A DNA stretch of 64,000 bases from Mycobacterium scrofulaceum (GTDB lineage: Bacteria; Actinomycetota; Actinomycetes; Mycobacteriales; Mycobacteriaceae): assembly GCF_001667885.1 (NCBI RefSeq), contig NZ_LZJW01000102.1, positions 62,001 through 126,000 of the forward strand, read 5' to 3'. Both the position numbers and the translations under genes were made by a program. The notes below the pieces were generated by a model. The model was not told the origin of the DNA and did not search any database. It worked only from the letters and a program-made list of their open reading frames with translations. This document shows, piece after piece, positions 1 to 10,573 of the stretch; positions within the stretch are counted from its first letter, which is position 1, and every line of letters begins with the position of its first letter.

Positions 1-1
1 C

Positions 2-226
2 GCCACGGTGGCTTTCTACGTCGCGTTCCGCTTGGCCGAGGACTACCTGTTGACGCCCAAGATCATCGGGCGTGCGGTGAGGGTGCCCGGAGGAGTGACC
101 GTGTTCGCCGTTCTGATCGGCGCGGCGCTGCTCGGGGTAGTAGGGGCGCTGGTCGCGATACCCGTCGCCGCGGCAGTGCAGCTCCTGGTTTCGGAACTCC
201 TGTTTCCGACGCTGGATGAAGCATGA
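2..226 (+). CDS. AI-2E family transporter, C-terminal part (5' truncated by window edge)
   Basis: The reading frame is open at the left window edge and ends at a TGA at 224-226, so only about 74 C-terminal residues are visible. They contain a DYLLTPKIIG motif followed by a long hydrophobic stretch (VFAVLIGAALLGVVGALVAIPVAAA, roughly the last 45 residues). This is the usual end of AI-2E/PerM-type permeases: a conserved 'P-x-I-x-G' element, then a transmembrane helix with G-P-rich packing. These are inner-membrane proteins of about 350-400 residues; the substrate is not predictable. The first GTG in view (position 8) is internal, not the start. Family assignment rests on the motif only. Confidence 0.75.
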   Translation, partial: ATVAFYVAFRLAEDYLLTPKIIGRAVRVPGGVTVFAVLIGAALLGVVGALVAIPVAAAVQLLVSELLFPTLDEA

Positions 227-292
227 TGGAGTCCGGCCCCACCGGCGCGTGGCCCTGACCGTTCTATCCGGCTCGACATTTCGGCCGATGAG

Positions 293-1174
293 TTAGGTCA
301 GCCACCCTCGCAGCGCACGGGTGATGAACGGCATCACGAGCCATGTCAGGATCGCCACGTTTGCCACCGTGGTGAACGGCACCATGGCCCACAGCGGAAG
401 GTCGGGAGCGACCGACTGGCGGACAACGGTGACCAAGAGCGAGACGGGTATCAACCCGGCGACCACGGCGATCGCTTGTTTCCATCGTTTGGGCGCAGCG
501 CCCGACGGACTGAACCAGCCGGCGTAGCCGCCGACGACGTTGACGGTTCGCTCGCTTTCGGTCAGTGCCGCCATGGCTCGCAGAATGTCCCGGCGTTGCG
601 CAGACCTCATCCAGCGGTCGAGATCGTCACGGGTGTGAAACGTCAGCAGTGCCACCGTGTCCGGTTGAGCGCCCGCGACGGCCGGGATGAGTTGGTGACG
701 AAGAAGATCACCCAGCGCGCCGGCGGCCGCCACGGCATTCTCGTGGAGCTCGCGGTGGGCCCTTTCGGCTCCCCGGCGTAAACGGACAGCACTGATCAGG
801 GTGACGCTATCGGTTCGGGGTTGAACGATGCGTTGCTCTATAGGCCGATCCACAAGATATGCGTCGCATTCAGCGATCAAGGCCGCGCGCTGTGCAGAGC
901 ACAACCACGCATCAAGGTCTCGTTCCGACCGAAACTGATAGATCACCACCCACTCGTGCGGGTGGTTCTCGTCGGGTGGCTGCACGCTCATGCCGATGTA
1001 ACCGGAAGACCGCTCGATCGCCCGGCGCAGGCGGCGCAGCCAGCGTCGAAACCGCCGGTATTCGTTGTCGCTCACTCGCCGCGATATGACCACGGTGGCA
1101 TAGCCGGGACCGTGGGACGTCACCGCGCTGGCTTCTCGTTCCAGATGTGCGGTCGCGGCGTCCGCGCCATTCAT
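293..1174 (-). CDS. Antibiotic biosynthesis monooxygenase (ABM) domain protein with C-terminal membrane segments
   Basis: 293 residues. Two ABM-like ferredoxin-fold repeats can be read. The first, around residues 20-110, has 'GYATVVISRRV' and 'GYIGMSVQPPDE...HEWVVIYQF'. The second, around 120-210, has 'DSVTLISAVRL' and 'PDTVALLTFHTRDDLDRWM'. Both carry the R/W-L-xSAQR element near the end. Residues about 230-290 form two hydrophobic helices (IAVVAGLIPVSLLVTVV and MVPFTTVANVAILTWLVM). This dimeric-ABM plus membrane-anchor layout is known in proteins annotated only as ABM-domain proteins, and the catalytic role is unknown. The ATG overlaps the stop of the preceding fragment (ATGA) and has a strong GAGGAG six bases upstream, lying inside that fragment. 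It is the last gene of the leftward aromatic-catabolic set, but whether it belongs to that pathway is inference. Confidence 0.75.
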   Translation of the reverse strand: MNGADAATAHLEREASAVTSHGPGYATVVISRRVSDNEYRRFRRWLRRLRRAIERSSGYIGMSVQPPDENHPHEWVVIYQFRSERDLDAWLCSAQRAALIAECDAYLVDRPIEQRIVQPRTDSVTLISAVRLRRGAERAHRELHENAVAAAGALGDLLRHQLIPAVAGAQPDTVALLTFHTRDDLDRWMRSAQRRDILRAMAALTESERTVNVVGGYAGWFSPSGAAPKRWKQAIAVVAGLIPVSLLVTVVRQSVAPDLPLWAMVPFTTVANVAILTWLVMPFITRALRGWLT

Positions 1175-1347
1175 CGACGACTCCTCACGGTGTGGTTGCC
1201 GACGAGCAGGACACCGCGCTCGGCGACGTCGATCGCGTACACCTTGGGGTTGATCAGCTTGCGCAGGGGCTCGATCAGCCGCAGGACTACCGCGATTTCG
1301 GCGGGCGAGGGCGCGTCGGGAACCGAGGCGGCGGCGTTGGCGCTCAT
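1171..1347 (-). pseudogene. Truncated N-terminal remnant of a PlsC-type acyltransferase
   Basis: A 58-codon ORF starts at ATG 1347 and ends in a TGA overlapping the next gene's ATG. Its last part, 'RGVLLVGNHTV', matches the entry to the NHxxxxD acyltransferase motif of lysophospholipid/glycerol acyltransferases, where 'NHT' is followed by the catalytic Asp. Here the frame ends five codons later (RSRR-stop) and no acyltransferase body follows in any frame; the ABM gene begins instead. The upstream half (IEPLRKLINPKVYAIDVAERG) also fits the N-terminus of that family. I read it as a gene cut off at its active-site motif, with the breakpoint supplying the ribosome-binding site of the ABM gene. 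A real small protein is possible but less likely. Confidence 0.55.
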
Positions 1348-1370
1348 CGCGATTATCCGCCTCGCGTACC

Positions 1371-2372
1371 TCAGTCGTCGGCGATCGCCGGGGAACTGAG
1401 CGCGGGGACGGTGTCCTCGCGATGCAGCACCGAACGTGCGGCCACGGCGAACATCTCGAGCTTGTCGACCACCGTCTGCCCCTCCAGCTTGTGCCCCCAG
1501 ATGCTGATGCCCTGGTGGGTCGTCGGCTTCCAGACGGACTCGTCGACGACGATCGGGTTCCAGCCGACCTCCCACTCGAATCCCGATGGGGTCATCGCGT
1601 AGTACGACAGTTCCTTGTCGTTGGTGTGCTGCCCGACCGACATCGTCATCTCGAAACCGAGCGCCTTGACGCGCTGATACGACGTCACCATGTCGTCGAG
1701 CGTGGCGGCTTGGACGTTCACGTGTTGCACCCGCGTGCGAATCGGGTTGACGGGCAACATGTTCACGGATGCGATCGCCACGGAGTGGTGACGTTCGTTG
1801 ACGCGCAGGAAGCGGACCTTCAGCTTGAGGCCGTTGATCGTCTCGTCGATGTAGTCCGACAGGCGCGCGTTGAACACGTGGTCGTAGTAGCCCCGCATCT
1901 CGTGCGGCTTCTTCGTGAAGATCGCCACGTGGCCCAATCCCCCTGCGCCGGTGACGAACCCGCTGCCCGGTATGTCCAGCGCCAGCGGCGCCGTGCGGGC
2001 GGTGGTGTACACCTCCTGGGTCAGCCCGTTGGGTCCGGGGAACCGCAGGAAGCGCTCCACGCCGCGGAGTTTGGCGTCGTCGTCGGAGCCCTCCACGGCC
2101 GGCACGCCGTGGTCGGTGACCCTCCGGCAGATTTCGTCGAAGGTGGCGTGGTCGTCGAGATGCCAACCGAAGGCGACGACGTCCTCCGCCGGCCCCCGCC
2201 GCAGTAGGAAGCGACATTCGTTGGCGTCCAAGCGAAACCGCATCGTGTCGGGCATCATCTCGTCGAGGTGCATGCCGATCGCGTCGCGCCCGAAGCGCTT
2301 CCAGTCGGCGAACTTGTTGGTTTCGATCACGACATAGCCCAGGTGGACATTGCCGAAGATGTCAGTGGTCAT
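1371..2372 (-). CDS. Extradiol ring-cleavage dioxygenase, VOC type I
   Basis: 333 residues in the two-domain vicinal-oxygen-chelate fold of BphC/HsaC/DHPP-type extradiol dioxygenases, which open catechols next to the hydroxyls using Fe(II). The three iron ligands can be read in the C-terminal domain: His148 (GLGHVAIF), His217 (RVQHVNVQ) and Glu268 (GFEWEVGW). The ATG at 2372 has AAGGAG six bases upstream; the longer ORF running back toward 2447 has no such site. It lies 20 bases downstream of the C-C hydrolase gene and is the third gene of the operon hydroxylase-hydrolase-dioxygenase. The pathway context is ring cleavage of a 2,3-dihydroxyphenyl substrate. The exact substrate (phenylpropionate, biphenyl or steroid-like) is not determinable. 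It is a paralogue of, not obviously the same as, the cholesterol enzyme HsaC. Confidence 0.88.
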   Translation of the reverse strand: MTTDIFGNVHLGYVVIETNKFADWKRFGRDAIGMHLDEMMPDTMRFRLDANECRFLLRRGPAEDVVAFGWHLDDHATFDEICRRVTDHGVPAVEGSDDDAKLRGVERFLRFPGPNGLTQEVYTTARTAPLALDIPGSGFVTGAGGLGHVAIFTKKPHEMRGYYDHVFNARLSDYIDETINGLKLKVRFLRVNERHHSVAIASVNMLPVNPIRTRVQHVNVQAATLDDMVTSYQRVKALGFEMTMSVGQHTNDKELSYYAMTPSGFEWEVGWNPIVVDESVWKPTTHQGISIWGHKLEGQTVVDKLEMFAVAARSVLHREDTVPALSSPAIADD

Positions 2373-2392
2373 GAGATTCTCCTTACAGATGG

Positions 2393-3238
2393 TCAGGTCG
2401 TCAGAAACGCGGTGGTGACGGCGTTGAAGAAGTCGGCGCGTTCCCACTGGACCCAGTGGCCCGTGTTCGCCGTGATGAGCACGTCGGCGTTGGGCATCCG
2501 CTCGCCCAGCATCGCCGCGCCGCTGGGCTTGTTGACCTTGTCGTCACGTCCCCAGATGACGAGCGTCGGGGTGGCCAGGTGCTTGAGCCTGCGGTCGCGG
2601 GTGAAGTCCATTCGCCACAACACCCTTGGGCCCGTCGGCCGTTGCAGGGGCGGATTGGCGACGACCTCGGGCTCGATCGACGACTGGTAGCGCGACTCGA
2701 TCAGGGCATCCGGGACGGATTCGCCGTCGTACACCAGATACGAGCGGATGAAGGTGCGCAGCTTTTCGGGGCTGGGCCCGTCGCCGCCGTAGTACGACAG
2801 CAGGCTTTTCAACCCCGCGGTCGGCAGCCCACGGCTCGTCCCGACACCGCCCGGGCCCATCAGCACGAGTTTGTCGACCCGATGCGGGGTGTCCAGGGCG
2901 AGGCGCAACGCGCAGGCACCGCCGAGGGAGTTGCCGACCAGGTGCGCGCGCTGGATGTCGAGTTGGTCGAGCATGCCGCGGATGTGATCGGCCACGTAGC
3001 CGAACGGATCGTCGCGATCGACCCCCTTGGACGAGCGGCCGTAGCCGGGCATGTCGGGGACGATCACGCGGAAGTTCTCGGCCAGGGGCTCGATGTTCTT
3101 CGAATAGTTCGACACGCCCGACGCACCCGGCCCGCCGCCGTGCAGGAGGACCACCGGTGGGCCGTCCCCAGCCTCGACGAGGAAGATGTCTTTCCCGTTG
3201 ACGCGCACGGTGCGCTCGGTCATGGTGTCGCTGGTCAT
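2393..3238 (-). CDS. Meta-cleavage product (C-C bond) hydrolase, alpha/beta hydrolase fold
   Basis: 281 residues, the usual size of MhpC/BphD/HsaD hydrolases, which split the vinylogous 1,5-diketone made by extradiol dioxygenases into 2-hydroxypenta-2,4-dienoate and an acid. The catalytic triad can be read: Ser104 in GNSLGG, Asp232 in WGRDDKV and His261 in NTGHWVQWE. The oxyanion-hole region HGGGPGASG is at residues 33-41 and is typical of this subfamily. The ATG at 3238 has GGGAGGAAATTG directly ahead. It sits 11 bases after the hydroxylase stop and 20 bases before the dioxygenase, so the three are almost certainly co-transcribed. Confidence 0.88.
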   Translation of the reverse strand: MTSDTMTERTVRVNGKDIFLVEAGDGPPVVLLHGGGPGASGVSNYSKNIEPLAENFRVIVPDMPGYGRSSKGVDRDDPFGYVADHIRGMLDQLDIQRAHLVGNSLGGACALRLALDTPHRVDKLVLMGPGGVGTSRGLPTAGLKSLLSYYGGDGPSPEKLRTFIRSYLVYDGESVPDALIESRYQSSIEPEVVANPPLQRPTGPRVLWRMDFTRDRRLKHLATPTLVIWGRDDKVNKPSGAAMLGERMPNADVLITANTGHWVQWERADFFNAVTTAFLTT

Positions 3239-3249
3239 CAATTTCCTCC

Positions 3250-4797
3250 CTATACCTTGAGCCCGGCCGGGGGCCCCGGCAGCCGCTCGTCTTCCTTGGC
3301 GGCGGCGTACACGAACCCGTCGGGCCGCACCACCACCACCGACGCGCCGCGCTTGTCGAGCCAGCGCGTCAGGATGCCGTCCGCGTCCACGATGCTGTCC
3401 GCACTCGGAACCGCGCCGGGCACAAGGATTTTCAGGACGGGGACGCCCGCATCGCGCCACTCCCGCAGATCGGGGGCCGGCCCGAGGTGCAGCACGGTCC
3501 AGCGGCCGCCGATGACGTCGTCCAGCCGGACGGCGTCACCCTTCTCCTCGACCACCCACGGCTGCTGGATGAGCCAGCCGACGGCGCCGTTTCCGTTGTG
3601 CGCCAACAAACCCTTCTGGTAACGCGCGTCGGGCAGCCAGCGGTGCTGGCGGAGCCAGGACGTGAACCCCGGCACCTTGCTCGCGGTGCGGAAGAAGTGG
3701 TTTCGCACGGCGGCGCGCCGCGGGTCGCGTTGGATGATCAGCTTGCCCGTCTTGACCGCGCGGTTGGTGACCTCCTTCACGTGTGGCATCCGCTCGGCTT
3801 GGTAGGTGTCCAGCACCGACTCGGGCAGCGACCCGTTGAGCACCGCGGCCAGCTTCCAGCACAGGTTCGCCACGTCGCGAACACCGGCGCACATGCCCTG
3901 ACCGATCCACGGCGGCATCGCGTGCGCGGCGTCGCCGGCCAGGAAGACGCGGCCGACGCGCCACCGGTCGGCGAAGCGAACGTGGTGGCTGTAGCAGGCG
4001 AACCCGAGGATCTTCACGTTGTCGGGCGAGATCCCCTGTCCCCGCAGCACCTTCCAGATCGCCTCCTCGGAGAGCAGGTCCCTCTCGTCCTCCTCGTCGC
4101 GCACCGGGAACTCCCACCGGTGATGCCCCAGCGGGGTGGGGCAGTCGACGGTCGGCCGCTCCGGGTTGCAGTGGAAGCGCAGCCGGTCGTGGCCCGGCCA
4201 TTCCTTGAGCACCTTGGTGTCGATGACGATCCAGCGCTCCCCGTAGGTGCGCCCGCTGAAACCGATGCCCAGCTGGCCGCGGATGAAGCTCGACCCGCCG
4301 TCCGCGGCGATCACGTAAGACGCCCGGATCCGCCGGAACTCGTCGGCGCGAAGATCGGCCAGCATGAGTTCGACGTGCTCGTCACGCTGAACCACCCGCA
4401 GGCACTCGTGCTCGAGGAGGACCTTGACGTTGGGGAAGCGGTCCACCCCCTCGCGCAGCACCTTCTCCAGCGCCGGCTGGTAGATGAACTGTTGCGGCGG
4501 GTGGCCGTTGCCGCGCGACACCGGCAGGAGCCGCACGAACGGCACGCCGTCCGCGTCGACGAAGTTGGCGCCGTTGCCGGGCTGCATGTCGGCGTTGAGG
4601 CGGTCGGCCAGGCCGACCTGTTGCCAGATGCGCACGACCTCCTCGTCGGTCGAAATGGCCCTGGCACGCACGTAAATGTTCGGATCGCGCTCCACGACGA
4701 CGACCTTGAGGCCCAGCTGGCCGAGCAGGTTGGCGGCGGTGACGCCGACCGGCCCGTACCCGACGATCGCTACGTCATAAATCGGTTGGTCTGACAT
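3250..4797 (-). CDS. mhpA: FAD-dependent aromatic hydroxylase, MhpA-like (3-(3-hydroxyphenyl)propionate hydroxylase type)
   Basis: 515 residues of the PheA/TfdB flavoprotein hydroxylase family. The N-terminal dinucleotide-binding motif is VAIVGYGPVGVTAA (residues 9-22). The second FAD motif is VFLAGDAAHAMPPWIGQGM near residue 285. The C-terminal thioredoxin-like domain (from about residue 400) is complete. MhpA-type enzymes use NAD(P)H and O2 to add a hydroxyl ortho to a phenolic hydroxyl, giving the catechol for ring cleavage. The start is ATG 4797 with GAAGG about eight bases upstream. It is the first gene of the leftward operon and diverges from the TetR/hydratase operon across 91 bases. 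The symbol reflects family resemblance; the true substrate is unproven. Confidence 0.82.
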   Translation of the reverse strand: MSDQPIYDVAIVGYGPVGVTAANLLGQLGLKVVVVERDPNIYVRARAISTDEEVVRIWQQVGLADRLNADMQPGNGANFVDADGVPFVRLLPVSRGNGHPPQQFIYQPALEKVLREGVDRFPNVKVLLEHECLRVVQRDEHVELMLADLRADEFRRIRASYVIAADGGSSFIRGQLGIGFSGRTYGERWIVIDTKVLKEWPGHDRLRFHCNPERPTVDCPTPLGHHRWEFPVRDEEDERDLLSEEAIWKVLRGQGISPDNVKILGFACYSHHVRFADRWRVGRVFLAGDAAHAMPPWIGQGMCAGVRDVANLCWKLAAVLNGSLPESVLDTYQAERMPHVKEVTNRAVKTGKLIIQRDPRRAAVRNHFFRTASKVPGFTSWLRQHRWLPDARYQKGLLAHNGNGAVGWLIQQPWVVEEKGDAVRLDDVIGGRWTVLHLGPAPDLREWRDAGVPVLKILVPGAVPSADSIVDADGILTRWLDKRGASVVVVRPDGFVYAAAKEDERLPGPPAGLKV

Positions 4798-4888
4798 GTG
4801 GGGAACCTTCGGTGAAGAGGTTGTTAATGTAGTGCTCCATACAGTAAGCTCTCGATAGCGTGATCGTCAACACCTTGAAGGAGGGAAT
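4798..4888. promoter_or_regulatory. Divergent promoter/operator region between the two halves of the aromatic-catabolic cluster
   Basis: This 91-base gap must hold the promoters for both the hydroxylase operon (leftward) and the TetR-hydratase operon (rightward). It contains a short inverted repeat, CGAT (4853-4856), six bases, ATCG (4863-4866), about 22 bases ahead of the TetR start, and is more AT-rich (around 4820-4850) than the flanking genes. Autoregulation of both operons by the adjacent TetR is the obvious inference from the arrangement. The repeat is short, so the exact operator is uncertain. Confidence 0.4.
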
Positions 4889-5548
4889 GTGGCACAGAAA
4901 AAAGCGGCCGGCGCCAAAGCCCCCGACCCCCGCGCTCAGCGGCGCACGCGCGCCAACGGCGAACAGTCGCGCGAGCGGATTCTCGACGCGGCCACCGAAG
5001 TCGCCACCGAGCGCGGCTACGACGGCACGACGATCTCACTGGTCAGCAAGAAGAGCGGCCTGCCGCCGACCTCCATCTACTGGCACTTCACCGACAAGGA
5101 CGACCTGATCGCCGCGGTCATCGAACGAAGCTTCCAGCGCTGGCTGGCCGAGCTCGACCTGCCGGAAGTGACGGTCGACCGCGAATGGATGACCGAGTTC
5201 GGCGGCCGGGTCGCCAAGGCCCTGCTCGACGCGCCGGACTTCCTGCGCCTCGGGCTGATGCTGAGCCTCGAGCGCCGGCCCGTCGAGCCGCGGGCCAGGG
5301 AGATGTTCCTCGAGGTCCGCGATCGCGCGTTCCATCGGTTCGCCGAGATGGTGCGGCAGATTGCGCCGGAGCTTGGCGACGAAGGTGTGCACCTGCTGAC
5401 CACCTACGCGATCGCCGGCGCCGATGGCTTGTTCATCGCCAAGGAGGTCGGTGGCGACTCCGTAGACCTGGCCAGGTTGTTGGACCTGCACGTCCGCATC
5501 GTCTTCGACATGGCGGCCAAGCTGCTTGAGCCCGGGGACTCGGCATGA
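4889..5548 (+). CDS. TetR family transcriptional regulator of the aromatic-catabolic cluster
   Basis: 219 residues. The N-terminal helix-turn-helix domain covers about residues 25-75 (RERILDAATEVATERGYDGTTIS...PPTSIYWHFTDKDDLIAAVIE), the classic TetR signature with Y-W-H-F. The C-terminal ligand domain is divergent, as usual. The start is GTG 4889 with AAGGAGGG three bases ahead. An out-of-frame ATG-TGG nearby is not used. The stop overlaps the ATG of the hydratase gene (ATGA), so the regulator is translated with the lower-pathway enzymes it probably controls. The ligand is likely a pathway intermediate (inference). Confidence 0.88.
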   Translation: MAQKKAAGAKAPDPRAQRRTRANGEQSRERILDAATEVATERGYDGTTISLVSKKSGLPPTSIYWHFTDKDDLIAAVIERSFQRWLAELDLPEVTVDREWMTEFGGRVAKALLDAPDFLRLGLMLSLERRPVEPRAREMFLEVRDRAFHRFAEMVRQIAPELGDEGVHLLTTYAIAGADGLFIAKEVGGDSVDLARLLDLHVRIVFDMAAKLLEPGDSA

Positions 5549-6333
5549 CCGTTCAATCCGCTCAGCTGACCGACGCCGCTCAACTGCTCTACGACGCCCA
5601 GCGCACCCGCGTCCCGATCGAGCCGCTGACGCAGACGTATCCGAATATGACGGTGGCACAGGCATATTCGGTGCAGCGCAGCAACATGGCCCGCTACCTC
5701 GCCGAGGGGCGCGTGCTGCGCGGCCACAAGATCGGCATCACCTCCGCGCCCATGCAGGAGCTCCTTGGCGTGGACGAGCCCGACTTCGGCTACGTCCTCG
5801 ACAGCATGGTGTTGCCCGACGGCGCGGCCGTGCCGGTCACCGCGTTCTGCGCGCCGCGCGTCGAACCCGAGGTCGCCTTCCTGATGCGCGAGCCGTTGCG
5901 CGGTCCGAACGTGACGATCGGCGACGTGCTGGCCGCGACCGAAGCCGTCGCCCCGGCATTGGAGATCGTCGACAGCCGGATCGCCGACTGGCGGATCACG
6001 TTGGCGGACACCGTGGCCGACAACGCCAGCTCCGGTGCGGTGGTGCTGGGTGAGTGGGTGCCGTTTGGCCGGGCGCCGGCGCTCCCCGAGACCACCGCCA
6101 CCCTCGTCGTCAACGACGTGACCGTGGCCAAGGGCGCGGGCACCGCCGTGATGGGTCACCCCGCCGCCGCCGTCGCGTGGCTGGCCAACGCGGTCGCCAA
6201 ATACGGCACCACGATCGAGGCCGGCGAGTTCGTGATGTCCGGCTCGTACACCACGGCCATGTTCGTCGCCGCCGGGGACCGCGCATCAGCAACGGTCGGC
6301 GGGCTCGGTTCAGTCAGCGTGAGTTTCGAGTAA
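5545..6333 (+). CDS. mhpD: 2-keto-4-pentenoate hydratase (2-hydroxypenta-2,4-dienoate hydratase)
   Basis: 262 residues, the normal length for MhpD/HsaE/DmpE hydratases of the fumarylacetoacetate-hydrolase-related fold. Recognisable elements are [25 protein letters not shown] (residues about 58-82) and the metal/active-site region EPEVAFLM. It adds water to 2-hydroxypenta-2,4-dienoate, the product of the C-C hydrolase, giving 4-hydroxy-2-oxovalerate for the aldolase encoded two genes downstream. The ATG overlaps the TetR stop by four bases. It lies 23 bases ahead of the dehydrogenase gene. Confidence 0.87.
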   Translation: MTVQSAQLTDAAQLLYDAQRTRVPIEPLTQTYPNMTVAQAYSVQRSNMARYLAEGRVLRGHKIGITSAPMQELLGVDEPDFGYVLDSMVLPDGAAVPVTAFCAPRVEPEVAFLMREPLRGPNVTIGDVLAATEAVAPALEIVDSRIADWRITLADTVADNASSGAVVLGEWVPFGRAPALPETTATLVVNDVTVAKGAGTAVMGHPAAAVAWLANAVAKYGTTIEAGEFVMSGSYTTAMFVAAGDRASATVGGLGSVSVSFE

Positions 6334-6356
6334 GAGCCCAAACAAGGAGCAGTTCA

Positions 6357-7310
6357 GTGAGTAACGAACGATATCCGGTCGCCATCATCGGATCCGGCAA
6401 CATCGGCACCGACTTGATGATCAAGGTTCTCCGCAGCGAGGGACCGCTGCAGATGGCGGCGATGATCGGCATCGACCCCGGCTCCGACGGGCTGGCCAGG
6501 GCGAAACGCCTTGGCGCGCCGACGTCGTCCGAGGGCATCGAGGGCCTGCTGGCGATGCCCCACTTCGACGACATCCGGCTCGTGTTCGACGCCACCAGCG
6601 CGAGCGCACACGTCAAGCACTGGAACATGCTGCGCGACAAGGATGTTCGTGTGCTCGACCTTACGCCGGCGGCCATCGGGCCCTTCTGCGTGCCGGTGGT
6701 AAATCTGGATGACCACATCGACGCGCCGAACCTCAACATGGTCACGTGCGGCGGGCAGGCCACCGTGCCGATCGTCGCCGCCGTCAACAACGCGGCCCTG
6801 GTGTCGTACGCCGAGATCGTCTCGTCCATCTCGTCCAAGTCGGCCGGCCCGGGCACGCGCGCGAACATCGACGAGTTCACCGAGACGACCGCCACCGCGC
6901 TCAAAGTGGTTGGCGGAGCGCAGCGCAGCAAGGCGGTGATCATCCTCAACCCGGCCGACCCGCCGATCCTCATGCGCAACACCGTCTACTGCCTGGTCGA
7001 GGGCGACTGCGACCACGAAGCCGTCAGCGCCTCGATCGCCGAGATGGTGGAGCGGGTCACCCGCTATGTGCCCGGCTACAAGCTCACCAAGCCCGTCCAG
7101 TTCGAGACGTTCGACGCCGACCGGCCGCTGCACATCCCCGAGACCGGGAAGTTCATCGGCACGCGGGTCACCGTGATGCTGCAGGTGACGGGCGCCGCGC
7201 ACTACCTGCCCGCCTACGCGGGCAACCTCGACATCATGACGTCGGCCGCCCTGGCCACCGCGGAACGAATCGCCGCGCACTCGATGACGACTGTGGGAGT
7301 ACGGAAATGA
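6357..7310 (+). CDS. mhpF: Acetaldehyde dehydrogenase (acylating)
   Basis: 317 residues. The NAD-binding motif is [11 protein letters not shown] (residues 10-20), and the catalytic cysteine Cys131 is in [14 protein letters not shown], as in DmpF/MhpF/HsaG. It converts acetaldehyde released by the aldolase, with CoA and NAD+, to acetyl-CoA; in this family the two enzymes form a complex that channels the aldehyde. The start is GTG 6357 with AAGGAG seven bases ahead; upstream in-frame sequence belongs to the end of the hydratase gene. The stop overlaps the aldolase ATG (ATGA), consistent with equimolar synthesis of the complex. Confidence 0.9.
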   Translation: MSNERYPVAIIGSGNIGTDLMIKVLRSEGPLQMAAMIGIDPGSDGLARAKRLGAPTSSEGIEGLLAMPHFDDIRLVFDATSASAHVKHWNMLRDKDVRVLDLTPAAIGPFCVPVVNLDDHIDAPNLNMVTCGGQATVPIVAAVNNAALVSYAEIVSSISSKSAGPGTRANIDEFTETTATALKVVGGAQRSKAVIILNPADPPILMRNTVYCLVEGDCDHEAVSASIAEMVERVTRYVPGYKLTKPVQFETFDADRPLHIPETGKFIGTRVTVMLQVTGAAHYLPAYAGNLDIMTSAALATAERIAAHSMTTVGVRK

Positions 7311-8326
7311 GCAAGGCGCTCTACATCAGCGATGTCACGCTGCGTGACGGGATGCACGCCGTCCGGCACTCCTACACCCTGGAGCAGGTCACCGCGATCG
7401 CCCGGGCGCTGGACGAGGCCGGGGTGGACTCGATCGAGGTCGCCCACGGCGACGGGCTGTCCGGGTCCAGCTGCGTCTACGGGTTCGGCGCCCACACCGA
7501 CCTGGAGTGGATCGAAGCCGTGGCCGGCACCGTGAAACGGGCCAAAGTGGCGACCCTCGTGCTGCCGGGCATCGGGACGGTCCGCGACCTGACCGCCGCG
7601 CACCGGGCGGGCGCCAGTGTCGTGCGCGTCGCGACGCACTGCACCGAGGCCGACATCTCCGCGCACCACATCGCCGCGGCGCGCGACCTCGGCATGGACA
7701 CCGTCGGCTTCCTCATGATGAGCCACATGACCACCCCGCAGAAGCTCGCCGAGCAGGCCGTCCTGATGGAGGGATACGGGGCCGGGTGCGTCTACGTCGT
7801 CGACTCCGGTGGCGCGATGACCATGCGCGACGTCGCCGACCGGGTACGGACCGTCCGCGAAAGCCTGGACGAGGCAACCGAAGTCGGCATCCACGCGCAC
7901 CACAACATGTCGCTCGGGGTGGCGAATTCGATCGTCGCCGTCGAGCACGGCTGCCACCGCGTCGACGCGTCACTGACGGGCATGGGCGCCGGCGCCGGCA
8001 ACGCGCCGCTGGAGGTCTTCATCGCGGCGGCCACCCGCATGGGCTGGAAACACGGCTGCGACCTCAACGCGCTCGAAGACGCGGCCGACGACCTGGTGCG
8101 GCCCCTGCAGGAGCGCCCGGTGCGCGTCGACCGGGAAACCCTGACGCTGGGCTACGCCGGCGTGTACTCCAGCTTCCTGCGCCACGCCGAGGCAACCGCC
8201 GAGCGGTTCGACGTCGACGCGCGATCGCTACTGGTCGAGGCCGGGCGCCGCGGACTGGTCGGCGGTCAGGAGGACCTGCTCGTCGACATCGCCCTCGACC
8301 TGACCGGGGAACGGGCGTCCGCCTGA
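7307..8326 (+). CDS. dmpG: 4-hydroxy-2-oxovalerate aldolase
   Basis: 339 residues, equivalent to DmpG/MhpE/HsaF. It shows the HMGL-like TIM barrel signature [13 protein letters not shown] (residues 9-21) with Arg13/Asp14, and the divalent-metal ligands His196 and His198 in GIHAHHN. The C-terminal communication domain (about 270-339) is present. It cleaves 4-hydroxy-2-oxovalerate to pyruvate and acetaldehyde, the latter passed to the partner dehydrogenase. It is the last gene of the rightward operon; glgX starts 91 bases further on and is functionally unrelated. Confidence 0.9.
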   Translation: MSKALYISDVTLRDGMHAVRHSYTLEQVTAIARALDEAGVDSIEVAHGDGLSGSSCVYGFGAHTDLEWIEAVAGTVKRAKVATLVLPGIGTVRDLTAAHRAGASVVRVATHCTEADISAHHIAAARDLGMDTVGFLMMSHMTTPQKLAEQAVLMEGYGAGCVYVVDSGGAMTMRDVADRVRTVRESLDEATEVGIHAHHNMSLGVANSIVAVEHGCHRVDASLTGMGAGAGNAPLEVFIAAATRMGWKHGCDLNALEDAADDLVRPLQERPVRVDRETLTLGYAGVYSSFLRHAEATAERFDVDARSLLVEAGRRGLVGGQEDLLVDIALDLTGERASA

Positions 8327-8417
8327 CGGAGGGCGTGTGCCCTTGGACTCTGGCGTGTGAGCCGCCACCGGACGAGACTGCAAGGCAGTCCCTCCTACGC
8401 GCAGCAACGACGGAGCC

Positions 8418-10538
<2,121 letters not shown>

Positions 10539-10573
10539 GGCATGACGCCGGAATCGTCAATTGCGTGGAAGTA

